Source of the DNA: Nocardioides luteus
Lineage (GTDB): Bacteria > Actinomycetota > Actinomycetes > Propionibacteriales > Nocardioidaceae
Assembly (NCBI RefSeq): GCF_000960475.2
Contig: NZ_JZDQ02000003.1
Location: 1-64,000, forward strand
Direction of reading: 5' to 3'
DNA: 64,000 nucleotides
Part shown: one piece after another, positions 28,174-36,656 of the stretch
Layout of the letters: every line of letters starts with the position of its first letter
Position numbering within the stretch: position 1 is the first letter of the stretch
Notes under the pieces: generated by a model
Told to the model about the DNA's origin: nothing
Databases searched by the model: none
Seen by the model: only the letters and a program-made list of their open reading frames with translations
Position numbers and translations under genes: made by a program

Positions 28174-28818
28174 ATGAAGCGACGGCACGGCGACAGCGCC
28201 CGGCAGCGACGCGACGCGCTCGTCCGCGCCACGATCGAGGTGGCCGCGGAGAAGGGCATGGCCGGAGTGACCCACCGCGCGGTGACCGAGCGCGCCGGGC
28301 TGCCGTTGGCGACCGTCGGCTACTTCTTCGACTCGATCACCGACCTGGCGGCCGAGGCGCTGCGTACGGGCGTGGCCGAGGACGTCGCCCGGCTGCGTAC
28401 GCTCGCCGACGAGCTCGCCGCGACCTCGCCCGGCACCGACGCCATGGCCGAGGCGTTCGCGGCGGCGCTGATGTCGCCGCCGACCGACGCGCTCGCGTTC
28501 CTGGAGGGGCTGCTCCACGCGGCTCGCGACCCCGCGTTCCGCCCGGTCGTGGCCGAGGTGGTCACCGCCGGCCGCGACGTCGCGGACCGCGCGGCGACCG
28601 TCGCCGGAGCGACCCGGACCGATCCGGCCTCCGTGCTCGCCCTCGTGCACGGCTACCTGCTGCACGCCCTCGCGGCCCCCGACCTGGTCGACCCCGGCGA
28701 CCTCCTGCGCGGGCTGCGCGCCCTCGTGATCGGCACCCTGGTCGAGAGCGGCGAGATCGAGGTCGCCCTGCGGCTCGCCGGCCGCGGGTCAGCCGACGAC
28801 GCGTACCTCGCTCCCTAG
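28174..28818 (+). CDS. TetR family transcriptional regulator
   Basis: The 214-residue protein has the N-terminal TetR helix-turn-helix (RRDALVRATIEVAAEKGMAG, then THRAVTERAGLPLATVGYFF) and a helical ligand-binding domain. The ATG at 28174 is preferred because TATGCT, 7 nt upstream, makes a -10 for a leaderless message. The ATG at 28162 would add MLAP. Neither has a ribosome site. It is divergent from the amidase across the operator at 28136-28161, so it probably represses itself and the amidase until a ligand binds. Its 3' end overlaps the converging gene by 30 nt. Confidence 0.9.
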   Translation: MKRRHGDSARQRRDALVRATIEVAAEKGMAGVTHRAVTERAGLPLATVGYFFDSITDLAAEALRTGVAEDVARLRTLADELAATSPGTDAMAEAFAAALMSPPTDALAFLEGLLHAARDPAFRPVVAEVVTAGRDVADRAATVAGATRTDPASVLALVHGYLLHALAAPDLVDPGDLLRGLRALVIGTLVESGEIEVALRLAGRGSADDAYLAP

Positions 28819-29403
28819 GACCGCGCCGTCCTGCAGGGTCAGGTGGTCACCGGACCAGAAGCGGCCCGGGTCGTAGTAGTTGGTGGGCCGCTCGTCGTCG
28901 AGCAGCCCCATCTCCTGGTAGGTGGCCGCGACGACCTCGGCGCAGTAGACCTGCTCGATGCCGGCCTTCGAGCGAACCCTCCCCCGCGCCCACCGGCCGG
29001 CCAGGTTCACGGTCGAGGGGAACGGGGTGCCGTCGAGACGGGCGATCGTACGCAGCAGGGCATCCTCGCGCTCACGGCTGATGTCGGCGGTGAGCTGACG
29101 CAGCCAGACCTGCTGCTCGTAGCGGCCGGCCCACTGCTCGACCGCGGCCCGGAGATCATGGAGCTGTACGCCGCGGTGGTGGGTGCCGGTGTAGAGATCG
29201 AGCAGTCCCTTGCCGAGCTCGGCGTGCCACATCAGCGGCGGCAGGTCGTCGAGCACGACCGCCATCCCGACATGGTTGACCGGGGCGTTGCTGAGCATCC
29301 GGATCGCCCGGTCGGCGACCGAACGGCCGCGGAAGAGCCACAGATCGCCGGTGCGGGTCTGGTCCACGGCGTCGGCAAGGGAGATAGTGGTGTCGTCAGA
29401 CAT
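28789..29403 (-). CDS. Permuted NlpC/P60 (YiiX/YebB-like) cysteine hydrolase
   Basis: The 204-residue protein looks like the circularly permuted papain-like group: an early GDLWLFRG strand, a conserved His in NAPVNHVGMAV (His44), WHAELG, and the likely nucleophile Cys154 in VYCAEVVAATYQEMG. Related proteins act on cell wall peptides or lipids, or are only known structurally. No signal peptide is present, so a cytoplasmic or membrane-surface role is likely. It converges on and overlaps the TetR gene by 30 nt. Its start is only 17 nt from the start of the divergent small gene. Confidence 0.7.
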   Translation of the reverse strand: MSDDTTISLADAVDQTRTGDLWLFRGRSVADRAIRMLSNAPVNHVGMAVVLDDLPPLMWHAELGKGLLDLYTGTHHRGVQLHDLRAAVEQWAGRYEQQVWLRQLTADISREREDALLRTIARLDGTPFPSTVNLAGRWARGRVRSKAGIEQVYCAEVVAATYQEMGLLDDERPTNYYDPGRFWSGDHLTLQDGAVLGSEVRVVG

Positions 29404-29420
29404 CGTGAGCAGGGGGTCCT

Positions 29421-29594
29421 ATGAGTTTCGGCAGTGCACGCGTGTGGAAGATCGTCGGTCTCGCCGGCCTGGCCGGAGTCACCGCGACAGGCGTCATCAT
29501 CGCGCGCAACCACCGCCAGCGTACGCAGCGCACGCCGGAGGAGATCCACGCCAGGCTCCGTGAGCGGGTCGCGGCGGCGCAGAAGGCTGCCTGA
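29421..29594 (+). CDS. Small membrane-anchored protein, 57 residues
   Basis: An ATG at 29421 follows an AGGGGG ribosome site by 5 nt. The product starts MSFGSARVWKIVGLAGLAGV, giving one hydrophobic span, and ends with a charged amphipathic helix (TPEEIHARLRERVAAAQKA). Codon use (G/C at third positions) is like that of real genes here. No family is recognisable. It is divergent from the permuted NlpC/P60 gene with only 17 nt between start codons, so each promoter must lie inside the other gene or the two messages overlap. Repeat copy B follows its stop by 7 nt. Confidence 0.6.
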   Translation: MSFGSARVWKIVGLAGLAGVTATGVIIARNHRQRTQRTPEEIHARLRERVAAAQKAA

Positions 29595-29601
29595 GCCGGG
29601 C

Positions 29602-29670
29602 GCAGGGATACCCGGTTAACCGGGTATCCCTGCACTTCTCAGGCAATGCAACACCTGAGAAGTGCAGGAA
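29602..29670. repeat. Dispersed palindrome-flanked element, copy B
   Basis: The left part (29602-29633) is a perfect 32-bp palindrome centred on CCCGGTTAACCGGG. Its right arm runs into the 46-nt core (29625-29670), which has the inverted pair CCTGCACTTCTCAGG and CCTGAGAAGTGCAGG. It lies between convergent genes: 7 nt past the small gene stop and 42 nt before the oxidoreductase stop. It could act as a terminator there, but the same core occurs in two non-convergent gaps. Confidence 0.88.
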
Positions 29671-29712
29671 CTGCCTGTACGCCGTGACGGATGATGCTCG
29701 AGTGACTCGCGC

Positions 29713-31101
29713 CTAGGAGTCGAACCCGAGCCCGAGCCGGTCCATCGTCCGCAGGAACAGGTCGCGGCGGCCGCCGTTGGCGTCGGCCTTGCCGAGCGAG
29801 CGGACCATCATCGAGATGCCCGCGTAGCGCGCCGGCTCCGGCGGGAACGGCAGCGGCTTGGAGCGCACCATCTCCAGCGACGTACGTTCCGTCTGCTCGC
29901 CGCTGAGCAGGTCGAGCATCACCTGGGCGCCGAAGCGGGTGGCCCCGACGCCGAGACCGGTGTAGCCGAGCGCATAGGCGACGCGGCCGGCGTACGCCTT
30001 ACCGAAGAAGGCCGAGAAGCGGGTGCAGGTATCGATCACGCCGGCCCAGCGGTGGGTGAAGCGGAGCCCCTCGAGCTGCGGGAAGGTCTCGAAGAAGTGG
30101 CTCGCGAGCTTGTCGTGGGTCGCGCCGGTCTCCAGCTCCGGCGAGATCTTCGAGCCGTAGTGGTAGATCGCGTCGTAGCCGCCCCACAGGATCCGGTTGT
30201 CCCTGGTCAGGCGGTAGTAGTGGAAGTGGTTGGCGGAGTCGCTGACCCCCTGCCGGTTGGCCCAGCCGATCGCGTCCATCTGGGAGGCCGAGAGCGGTTC
30301 GGTCATGAGCACGTAGTCGTAGACCGGCACGGTCATCATCTTGAGTCGCCGCAGCAGCGGCGGGAAGGCGTTGGTGGCCAGCGCCACCCGCCCGGCCCGC
30401 ACCGACCCCGTGAGGGTCGAGACCCGCATCCCCGCCCCGTCGCGGGCGAGACCGGTGACCGCGGAGCCCTCGTGGATCACCACACCGGCGTCCAGGCAGG
30501 CCTGCCGCAGCCCCCAGGCCAGCCGGGCCGGCTCGACGGTCGCGGTGTCGCCGAGCACCTCCAGACCACCGAGGTACGTCGGCGAGCGGAGCTCGTCCCG
30601 CACGCCGGTCTCGTCCAGCAGCCGGTGCTTGATGCCGTGGTCGGTCAGTGCGTCCGACCACTCGGCCAGGTCGTCGACCTCGTGCGGCCTGGTCGCGACG
30701 TTCAACGCACCGGTCAGCCGCCAGTCGCAGTCGATGCCGTGCTCCTGGATCGTCGCGGCCATCTCGTCGAGATTCTGCTGACCGAGCCGGTCCAGCGTCG
30801 CCAGCTCGTCGGGCCAGCGCTCCAGACCGTTCCAGAAACCGTGGGTCAGGGAGGCCTCGGCGAAGCCACCGTTGCGGCCCGAGGCCTGGTCGCCACACTG
30901 ACCGGCCTCGAGCAGCACCACCGACCACGACGGAAACCGCACCCGGGCCAGCAGCGCCGTCCACAGCCCCGAGTAGCCGCCTCCGACGACCAGCAGATCG
31001 GCCGAGGCCACCCCGAGCAGAGGCGGCAGCGGCGCGGGTCTGGCGGGGTCGTCCAGCCAGTAGACGGCGGGCTTCGCATCGGTGAGCGCGACATGGTTCA
31101 C
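29713..31101 (-). CDS. FAD-dependent amine/glycine oxidase-like oxidoreductase (DAO family)
   Basis: The 462-residue flavoprotein of the D-amino acid oxidase/gamma-glutamylputrescine oxidase family has the dinucleotide fold VVGGGYSGLWTAL, the GDQASGRNGGF segment typical of PuuB-like enzymes and a C-terminal YALGYTGLGVGATRFGAQ FAD strand. It likely oxidises an amine to an aldehyde with release of ammonia and peroxide. The start is GTG 31101 (VNHVALTDAKPAVYWLD); GTG 31110 is equally possible. It is divergent from an Lrp/AsnC regulator and a second FAD oxidase of the same family, which suggests joint control. Confidence 0.85.
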   Translation of the reverse strand: MNHVALTDAKPAVYWLDDPARPAPLPPLLGVASADLLVVGGGYSGLWTALLARVRFPSWSVVLLEAGQCGDQASGRNGGFAEASLTHGFWNGLERWPDELATLDRLGQQNLDEMAATIQEHGIDCDWRLTGALNVATRPHEVDDLAEWSDALTDHGIKHRLLDETGVRDELRSPTYLGGLEVLGDTATVEPARLAWGLRQACLDAGVVIHEGSAVTGLARDGAGMRVSTLTGSVRAGRVALATNAFPPLLRRLKMMTVPVYDYVLMTEPLSASQMDAIGWANRQGVSDSANHFHYYRLTRDNRILWGGYDAIYHYGSKISPELETGATHDKLASHFFETFPQLEGLRFTHRWAGVIDTCTRFSAFFGKAYAGRVAYALGYTGLGVGATRFGAQVMLDLLSGEQTERTSLEMVRSKPLPFPPEPARYAGISMMVRSLGKADANGGRRDLFLRTMDRLGLGFDS

Positions 31102-31225
31102 GACGCCCACTATGACAACTCTGGAGCCCCTCAGCCACACAGAATGTACGGAATCATGGAAATTGTTCGTTACACACGACGGATTTCGTTGCATCTGCGG
31201 TCGGCGAAAAGGTTGACTGGGCGCC

Positions 31226-31699
31226 ATGACCACTCGCAAGCGCAACGGGGGCGCTCACCTCGACGAGGTCAACAAGCTGATCATCGAGCAGCTCCAGCAG
31301 GACGGCCGGCGCAGCTATGCCGCCATCGGCAAGGAGGTCGGCCTGAGCGAGGCCGCGGTGCGCCAGCGCGTGCAGCGACTCGTCGACAGCGGCGTCATGC
31401 AGGTCGTCGCGGTCACCGATCCGCTCGAGCTCGGCTTCGCGCGACAGGCCATGATCGGCGTACGCACCTCCGGGCCGATCGAGGGGATCGCCGACGAGCT
31501 CGGCAAGCTCGACGAGGTCGACTACATCGTCATCACCGCCGGCTCCTACGACCTCCTCGTGGAGGTCGTGGCCGAGAGCGACGAGGCCCTCCTCAACCTC
31601 GTCTCCAGCAAGATCCGCGCCATCGAGGGCGTGGTGAGCACCGAGACGTTCATGTACCTCCACCTGCACAAGCAGACCTACGCCTGGGGTGTGCGGTGA
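31226..31699 (+). CDS. Lrp/AsnC family transcriptional regulator
   Basis: The 157-residue protein has the N-terminal winged helix-turn-helix (LDEVNKLIIEQLQQDGRRSYAAIGKEVGLSEAAVRQRVQRLVDSG) and the C-terminal RAM/ligand domain (IVITAGSYDLLVEVVAESDEALLNLV). Regulators of this family sense amino acids or amines. It is divergent from one FAD oxidase (125 nt between starts) and overlaps the next FAD oxidase in a GTGA arrangement, so it probably controls both and perhaps the rest of the amine cluster. The divergent region is AT-rich with GTTACACACGACGG-like stretches but no single clear operator. Confidence 0.92.
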   Translation: MTTRKRNGGAHLDEVNKLIIEQLQQDGRRSYAAIGKEVGLSEAAVRQRVQRLVDSGVMQVVAVTDPLELGFARQAMIGVRTSGPIEGIADELGKLDEVDYIVITAGSYDLLVEVVAESDEALLNLVSSKIRAIEGVVSTETFMYLHLHKQTYAWGVR

Positions 31700-33078
31700 C
31701 CAACGACTACCCCGGCATCAGCCTGTGGCACGAGACCGCGGGCGACTCCTGGGAGCCGCGTCCGGCGCTGATGGGCGACCTCGAGGTCGACGTCGCGATC
31801 GTCGGCGCCGGCTACACCGGCCTGTGGACCGCCTACTACCTGGCCGAGGCCAGGCCCGAGCTGAAGATCGCGATCCTCGAGGCCGAGGTCGCCGGGTTCG
31901 GAGCCTCCGGGCGTAACGGCGGCTGGTGCTCGGCGCTGTTCCCCGCCTCGCTCGACAAGGTCGCGGCCGGCTCGAGCCGGGAGGCCGCGCTCGCCCAGGA
32001 CCGGGCGATGCGGGCGACCGTCGACGAGGTGATCCGCGTCGCCGAGGCCGAAGGCATCGAGGCCGACATCGCCAAGGGCGGCACCGTCGTCGTGGCTCGT
32101 ACGCCTGCCCAGCTCGAGCGCGCCCGGGCCGAGGTCGAGCACGCCCGTTCCTGGGGTCTGGGCGACGCCGAGCTCTCCCTGCTGGACCAGGCCGCCGCCG
32201 AGAAGCGGCTCGCCGCGACCCACACCCTCGGCGCCACCTACACCCCCGACTGCGCCGCACTCCACCCGGCCAAGCTCGTCCGCGGCCTGGCCCGCGCCGT
32301 CGAGGCTCGCGGGGTCACGATCTACGAGCAGACCCGGGTCACCTCGATCGGGCCGCACACCGTGCGGACCGAACGTGACGTGGTCTCCGCCGACGTCGTC
32401 GTGCGGGCCACGGAGGGCTACACCCCCACGCTGGCCGGTCTCGAGCGCGAGGTCATCCCGGTGCGCTCGCTGATCATCGCCACCGAGCCGCTCACCGACC
32501 TGGTCTGGTCGAGCATCGGCCTGGAGGAGCGCGAGACGTTCTCCGACGGGCGCCACCTGCTGATCTACGGGCAGCGCACCGCGGACGACCGGCTGGTCTT
32601 CGGCGGGCGGGGCGCTCCGTACTCCTTCGGCTCGAAGATCACCCATGCGGACGCCTCCGACCTGCGCACCCACCATCGCCTGCAGGAGACCCTGGTCGAG
32701 ATGTTCCCGGCCGTACGCGGCCACAAGATCACCCACCGATGGGGCGGTGTCCTCGGCATCCCTCGCGACTGGCACGCCTCCGTCGGCTACGACCCCGCCG
32801 GCGGGCTCGCGCACGCCGGCGGCTACGTCGGCGACGGCGTCGCGACGACCAACCTCGCCGGCCGTACGCTGCGCGACCTGATCCTCGGCAACGACTCCGA
32901 CCTCACCGCCCTCCCCTGGGTCGGCCACGTCTCGCCCCGCTGGGAGCCGGAGCCGCTGCGGTGGCTCGGCGTCAACGCCGGTCTGCGCGCCATGACCGTC
33001 GCCGACGCGGAGGAGAGCGCCACCGGGAAGGGCTCGCTGGTCGCCCGGGCCGTCGCGCCGCTCGTCGGCGGTCACTGA
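31696..33078 (+). CDS. FAD-dependent oxidoreductase, PuuB/DAO family
   Basis: The 460-residue flavoprotein has VAIVGAGYTGLWTAYYLAEARP as the FAD-binding Rossmann strand-helix, GFGASGRNGGWCSALFP, HPAKLVRGLARAVEARG, and the C-terminal GYVGDGVATTNLAGRTLRDLI strand. It belongs with gamma-glutamylputrescine oxidases and related amine oxidases, and is a distant paralogue of the gene at 29713. The GTG start overlaps the stop of the Lrp regulator, so the two are co-translated. A role in amine breakdown is inferred from the family and from the aminotransferase and aldehyde dehydrogenase 5 kb away. Confidence 0.87.
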   Translation: MTNDYPGISLWHETAGDSWEPRPALMGDLEVDVAIVGAGYTGLWTAYYLAEARPELKIAILEAEVAGFGASGRNGGWCSALFPASLDKVAAGSSREAALAQDRAMRATVDEVIRVAEAEGIEADIAKGGTVVVARTPAQLERARAEVEHARSWGLGDAELSLLDQAAAEKRLAATHTLGATYTPDCAALHPAKLVRGLARAVEARGVTIYEQTRVTSIGPHTVRTERDVVSADVVVRATEGYTPTLAGLEREVIPVRSLIIATEPLTDLVWSSIGLEERETFSDGRHLLIYGQRTADDRLVFGGRGAPYSFGSKITHADASDLRTHHRLQETLVEMFPAVRGHKITHRWGGVLGIPRDWHASVGYDPAGGLAHAGGYVGDGVATTNLAGRTLRDLILGNDSDLTALPWVGHVSPRWEPEPLRWLGVNAGLRAMTVADAEESATGKGSLVARAVAPLVGGH

Positions 33079-33153
33079 CATCCCGCGCCTTCGCCGGTCC
33101 CCCATGATCGGGCATTACGCTGCCGCTGTCGCACGAACGTCTCGGGGGAAGTC

Positions 33154-34461
33154 ATGGCTGTCTCGTCCGGCGCCAAGAAGGCGCTCGTCTCTGTCGGAGT
33201 GTTGGTCTGCGTCGGCGCGCTGCTCGTCGGGATCGGGCACTGGCGCGCCTACGACCTGATCTCCGGGGACGTCGTTTGGCATATGGCGGCCGAGGACAAC
33301 GGCGATGATGCGGTCGTCGTACGCGACCGGATCTACACCTACGACAACGACCGGCTGACGATCCGTGACCTCGACTCCGGGAAGAAAGTCGCCGAGGAGT
33401 ATCGGGACGGCACGTGGGCGTTCGTCGGCGACGGCGGGCACGTCGCGGTCGTCGATACCGGCAGCATCGCGATGTACGCCCGGGACGGCCAAGAACTCTG
33501 GCACCGGACCACGGACGATCTCTACCAGCCCATCGCCATCAACCGCGGCGGCATGCTCGACGCGATCACATGCTCGGAGGAGAGTGCCTGCGTCACCGCG
33601 CACTTCGACGCCTCCGGCCAAGCGACCCACACCTCGCGGAAGTCGACCGACCTCTGGACACCGGCGGTCATCGGCGTCGACACCTTCGAGGACCACCCGT
33701 CCGTCCGGCGAGTCCCCACCATCGCGGCCGACATCGACCCGAAGAAGCATGCAGCTTTCCAGGTACGCGACGGCGAGGCGTACGGTCCCGCGGTCGACGT
33801 CACGGACGAGGAGGTCGCCGCCCAGGTCGGCGACCTGCTCGTCGGCATGTCCCGCAAGGACGGGACCTGTCACTTCGCCGCCACCCGAGCAGGCAGACGG
33901 GCATGGACGACCTCCACTCCGTGTCCTGATCTCGGCTACCCCAAGGTCGACGTCTTCGCCGACCGGATCTACGTCACCAACCCGTCGGGTGACGCGTACG
34001 ACGTGGTGACCGCGGACCTCGAAGGCCGGCGAGCCACGAGCTTCCGGATCAAGACCGGGCCGACCTCGGAGAACGACAGGGTCCGGCTCTCGCCCACTCC
34101 GGATGCCATCGTGCTCACCCTGACCGACCAGATCGCCGGTTACTCCCCCACGACCGGGAAAAGGCTCTGGAGCCAGAAATTGTCGCGAACCTCCCATGAC
34201 GCACTGGACGAGACGAAGAAGCTGTACCCCGGCGTCGAGGTGAGCGGACCGGTCATCGACCGGTACGGGAACGGCCCCGGGTCGTTGGCCACGCTCGCCA
34301 TCGGGCGCGACGTCCCGGCCTACACGCACACCTATCTCGATGCCGGCTCCGGCAAGAAGTCGGCCGAGCTCGCCGCGCCGTACGGGGTCTCCTCCCTCGG
34401 CCTGGAGGACGGACGTGTCCTGGTCCTCGGGGACGAGGACATCTGGCTGGTCGCCGGGTAG
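33154..34461 (+). CDS. Membrane-anchored PQQ-like beta-propeller protein
   Basis: The 435-residue product has one N-terminal membrane span (KKALVSVGVLVCVGALLVGIG) followed by repeated propeller blades typical of PQQ-like proteins: DNDRLTIRDLDSGKKVAEE, YARDGQELWHRTTDDL, YSPTTGKRLWSQKL and LGLEDGRVLVLGDEDIWLV. No PQQ-ligand set is evident, so it may be a structural or binding propeller outside the membrane. The ATG at 33154 follows a GGGGGAAG site. It is transcribed alone and ends in a strong terminator. Function unknown. Confidence 0.8.
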   Translation: MAVSSGAKKALVSVGVLVCVGALLVGIGHWRAYDLISGDVVWHMAAEDNGDDAVVVRDRIYTYDNDRLTIRDLDSGKKVAEEYRDGTWAFVGDGGHVAVVDTGSIAMYARDGQELWHRTTDDLYQPIAINRGGMLDAITCSEESACVTAHFDASGQATHTSRKSTDLWTPAVIGVDTFEDHPSVRRVPTIAADIDPKKHAAFQVRDGEAYGPAVDVTDEEVAAQVGDLLVGMSRKDGTCHFAATRAGRRAWTTSTPCPDLGYPKVDVFADRIYVTNPSGDAYDVVTADLEGRRATSFRIKTGPTSENDRVRLSPTPDAIVLTLTDQIAGYSPTTGKRLWSQKLSRTSHDALDETKKLYPGVEVSGPVIDRYGNGPGSLATLAIGRDVPAYTHTYLDAGSGKKSAELAAPYGVSSLGLEDGRVLVLGDEDIWLVAG

Positions 34462-34483
34462 GAGCCGGATAAACCTGTTGCGT

Positions 34484-34523
34484 ACGCCGGTCGCGGTCCT
34501 CCACCATGGACCGCGACCGGCGT
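34484..34523 (+). terminator. Intrinsic terminator after the beta-propeller gene
   Basis: A perfect 16-bp stem (ACGCCGGTCGCGGTCC and its complement) with an 8-nt loop is followed by TCTCGT, 22 nt past the stop. The next gene starts 101 nt downstream. Confidence 0.8.
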
Positions 34524-34623
34524 TCTCGTCCACGAGACGCCCTGATCGAGAGGAGCAGACCGATGACTGTCGTTGTCCTGTGCCTGCCCACAGACCACAC
34601 CTCTCGCATCAGGAGCACCCGAA

Positions 34624-35496
34624 GTGACTCAGGAGAACATCTCCGCTGATCCCATCGATGGGATCGACCCGAATTTCGTCTTCGACTTCCAGGCCTACGA
34701 CGACCTGGAGGACGGACAACGCTGGTCCACCTGGCTCTCCGTGGAGCCGCTCTCCCGTGGACCGGAGCCGCGCCCGGACTGGGTGGTGACCTCACAGGGA
34801 GCCATCGACACCGAGCTCGGCGTACTCAAGACCGGCAAGGAGGCCGACGCCTTCCTGATCGTGCGCGCGGACCCGCTCTACCCCGAGCAGGAGGCGTTCA
34901 TGGTCGCCAAGCGCTACCGCGACAGCGACCACCGCACCTTCCACCGCGCCGCCAGCTACACCGAAGGCCGTTCGGTCAAGCGCTCCCGTGACGAGCGCGC
35001 GCTGAAGAAGGGCTCGACCTTCGGCCGCGAGGTCGCCAAGGCCGAGTGGGCCAACGCCGAGTGGAACGCGCTCGTACGCTGCTGGAACCTCGGTCTCCCG
35101 GTCCCCTATCCGGTGCAGATCGACGGCACCGAGATCCTGATGGAGTGGATCGCGGTCGACGACGGCAACGGGGAGCTCGAGACGGCACCGCGCCTCGCCC
35201 AGACCCGCCCGGAGCGCCACGTCCTGGAGATGTGGTGGGACGGGCTCGTCGACGCGCTGGCCACGATGGTGCAGGCCGGACTGGTCCACGGCGACCTCTC
35301 GCCCTACAACATCCTGGCCCAGCAGGACCGGCTGGTGGTCATCGACCTTCCCCAGATCATCGACCTCGTCGGCAACCCGCTGGGTTTCGACTTCCTGCTC
35401 CGCGACATCACCAACGTCGCGAAGTGGTTCCAGGCCCGCGGCCTGGAGGTCGATGAGCAGGAGGTCTACGCCGACCTGATGGCGCACGCCTTCTGA
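34624..35496 (+). CDS. RIO-type atypical serine/threonine kinase
   Basis: The 290-residue protein carries RIO kinase motifs: a nucleotide-binding Lys region with KTGKEADAFLIV and AKRYRDSDHRTFHR, the catalytic loop LVHGDLSPYNIL (His-Gly-Asp, Asn) and the metal-binding Asp in VVIDLPQIIDL. A hydrophobic hinge (TEILMEWIAVDDG) is also visible. Archaeal and eukaryotic RIO kinases act in ribosome maturation; the bacterial members are poorly understood. The GTG start at 34624 has an AGGAG site 8 nt upstream. It precedes the LOG-family gene by 47 nt on the same strand. Confidence 0.88.
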   Translation: MTQENISADPIDGIDPNFVFDFQAYDDLEDGQRWSTWLSVEPLSRGPEPRPDWVVTSQGAIDTELGVLKTGKEADAFLIVRADPLYPEQEAFMVAKRYRDSDHRTFHRAASYTEGRSVKRSRDERALKKGSTFGREVAKAEWANAEWNALVRCWNLGLPVPYPVQIDGTEILMEWIAVDDGNGELETAPRLAQTRPERHVLEMWWDGLVDALATMVQAGLVHGDLSPYNILAQQDRLVVIDLPQIIDLVGNPLGFDFLLRDITNVAKWFQARGLEVDEQEVYADLMAHAF

Positions 35497-35543
35497 CCAG
35501 CCGCCGAGCCGGCACGACGTCGGCGGGGGCTAGGTTTGCTCCC

Positions 35544-36656
35544 ATGAAGCATCACCGGGGACGGCACGTCGACATCGAGTCGGTCGCGGAGCTCGACGGT
35601 CACCTGGCAGCCGGCGCGGGCAGCCTGAAGGGATGGCGGCTGCGGTCGCTGGACCTGACGTCCCGCTCCGCTGCGCTGAAGGAGACCGAGCTCGCCGGGG
35701 CGACGTTCCTCGGGTGCACCTTCGCACCCGGGGACGTCGACTACGCCGAGGACGAGGGCGCGCTGGTGATGCCGGTGATCCCGGAGGCGCCGGTCGACGT
35801 CTACCGCTCGCAGCTCTACACCGCCGACGAGCTCTACGACGACCCGGTCTACGCGCGCAGCCTCGATGCGAGGGCGTACGCCTGGCTGCAGCAGCCGCTC
35901 GACGCCGACGACGAGCTGGCGATCACCCTCCACGACCATGCGATCGACGCCGCCCTGGAGGCCTGGGTCCGTGCCAGGCGCGACGAGGGGACGCGGATCG
36001 TCGGGGTGATGGGCGGTCACGCGCTGAAGCGGGGCGAGGAGACCTACGCCGACGCCGCCCGCCTGGCCCAGCACCTGGCGAGCCGCCACGTGGTCGCCAC
36101 CGGCGGCGGCCCGGGAGCGATGGAGGCCGCCAACCTGGGTGCCTTCCTCGCCGGGGCACCGAAGACGGTGCTGGACGGTGCCCTCGAGTCGCTGGCCGCG
36201 GTGCCGACGTTCCGGCCCTCGATCCGGGCCTGGGCGCAGGTGGCCCTCGACGTACGCAACCGGGTCGAGGGCACGCCCGGAAGGTCGCTCGGGATCCCGA
36301 CCTGGCACTACGGCCACGAGCCGCCCAACGTGTTCGCCGGCGCGATCGCGAAGTACTTCCGCAACGCCACCCGCGAGGCGGTGCTGCTGGAGGTCTGCGA
36401 CGGCGGCATCGTCTTCCTGCCCGGGGCGGGCGGCACGGTGCAGGAGGTCTTCCAGGACGCCTGCGAGAACTACTACGCCGACACCAGCGCGGTCGCGCCG
36501 ATGGTGCTGGTCGGACGCAGCTACTGGACCGAGGAGCTGCCGGTCTGGCCGCTCCTGAAGGCCCTCGCCCGCGGCCGGGCGATGGAGGACCACGTCCACC
36601 TCGTCGACACCGCGGAGGAGGTCCTCGACGTCATCGCAGCTGGCGTGCCCGGATGA
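35544..36656 (+). CDS. LOG family Rossmann-fold protein, PpnN-like
   Basis: The 370-residue protein contains the LOG signature: GVMGGHALKRGEETYADAA, the ATGGGPGAMEAANLGAF nucleotide loop and LPGAGGTVQEVFQDACE (a PGGxGT variant, PGAGGT, with the conserved Glu). Proteins in the family hydrolyse nucleoside monophosphates to base and ribose phosphate. The size, with an extra N-terminal segment of about 130 residues, points to a PpnN/YgdH-like nucleosidase rather than a short cytokinin-type LOG. Its 3' end overlaps the converging glycosyltransferase gene by 26 nt. Confidence 0.83.
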   Translation: MKHHRGRHVDIESVAELDGHLAAGAGSLKGWRLRSLDLTSRSAALKETELAGATFLGCTFAPGDVDYAEDEGALVMPVIPEAPVDVYRSQLYTADELYDDPVYARSLDARAYAWLQQPLDADDELAITLHDHAIDAALEAWVRARRDEGTRIVGVMGGHALKRGEETYADAARLAQHLASRHVVATGGGPGAMEAANLGAFLAGAPKTVLDGALESLAAVPTFRPSIRAWAQVALDVRNRVEGTPGRSLGIPTWHYGHEPPNVFAGAIAKYFRNATREAVLLEVCDGGIVFLPGAGGTVQEVFQDACENYYADTSAVAPMVLVGRSYWTEELPVWPLLKALARGRAMEDHVHLVDTAEEVLDVIAAGVPG

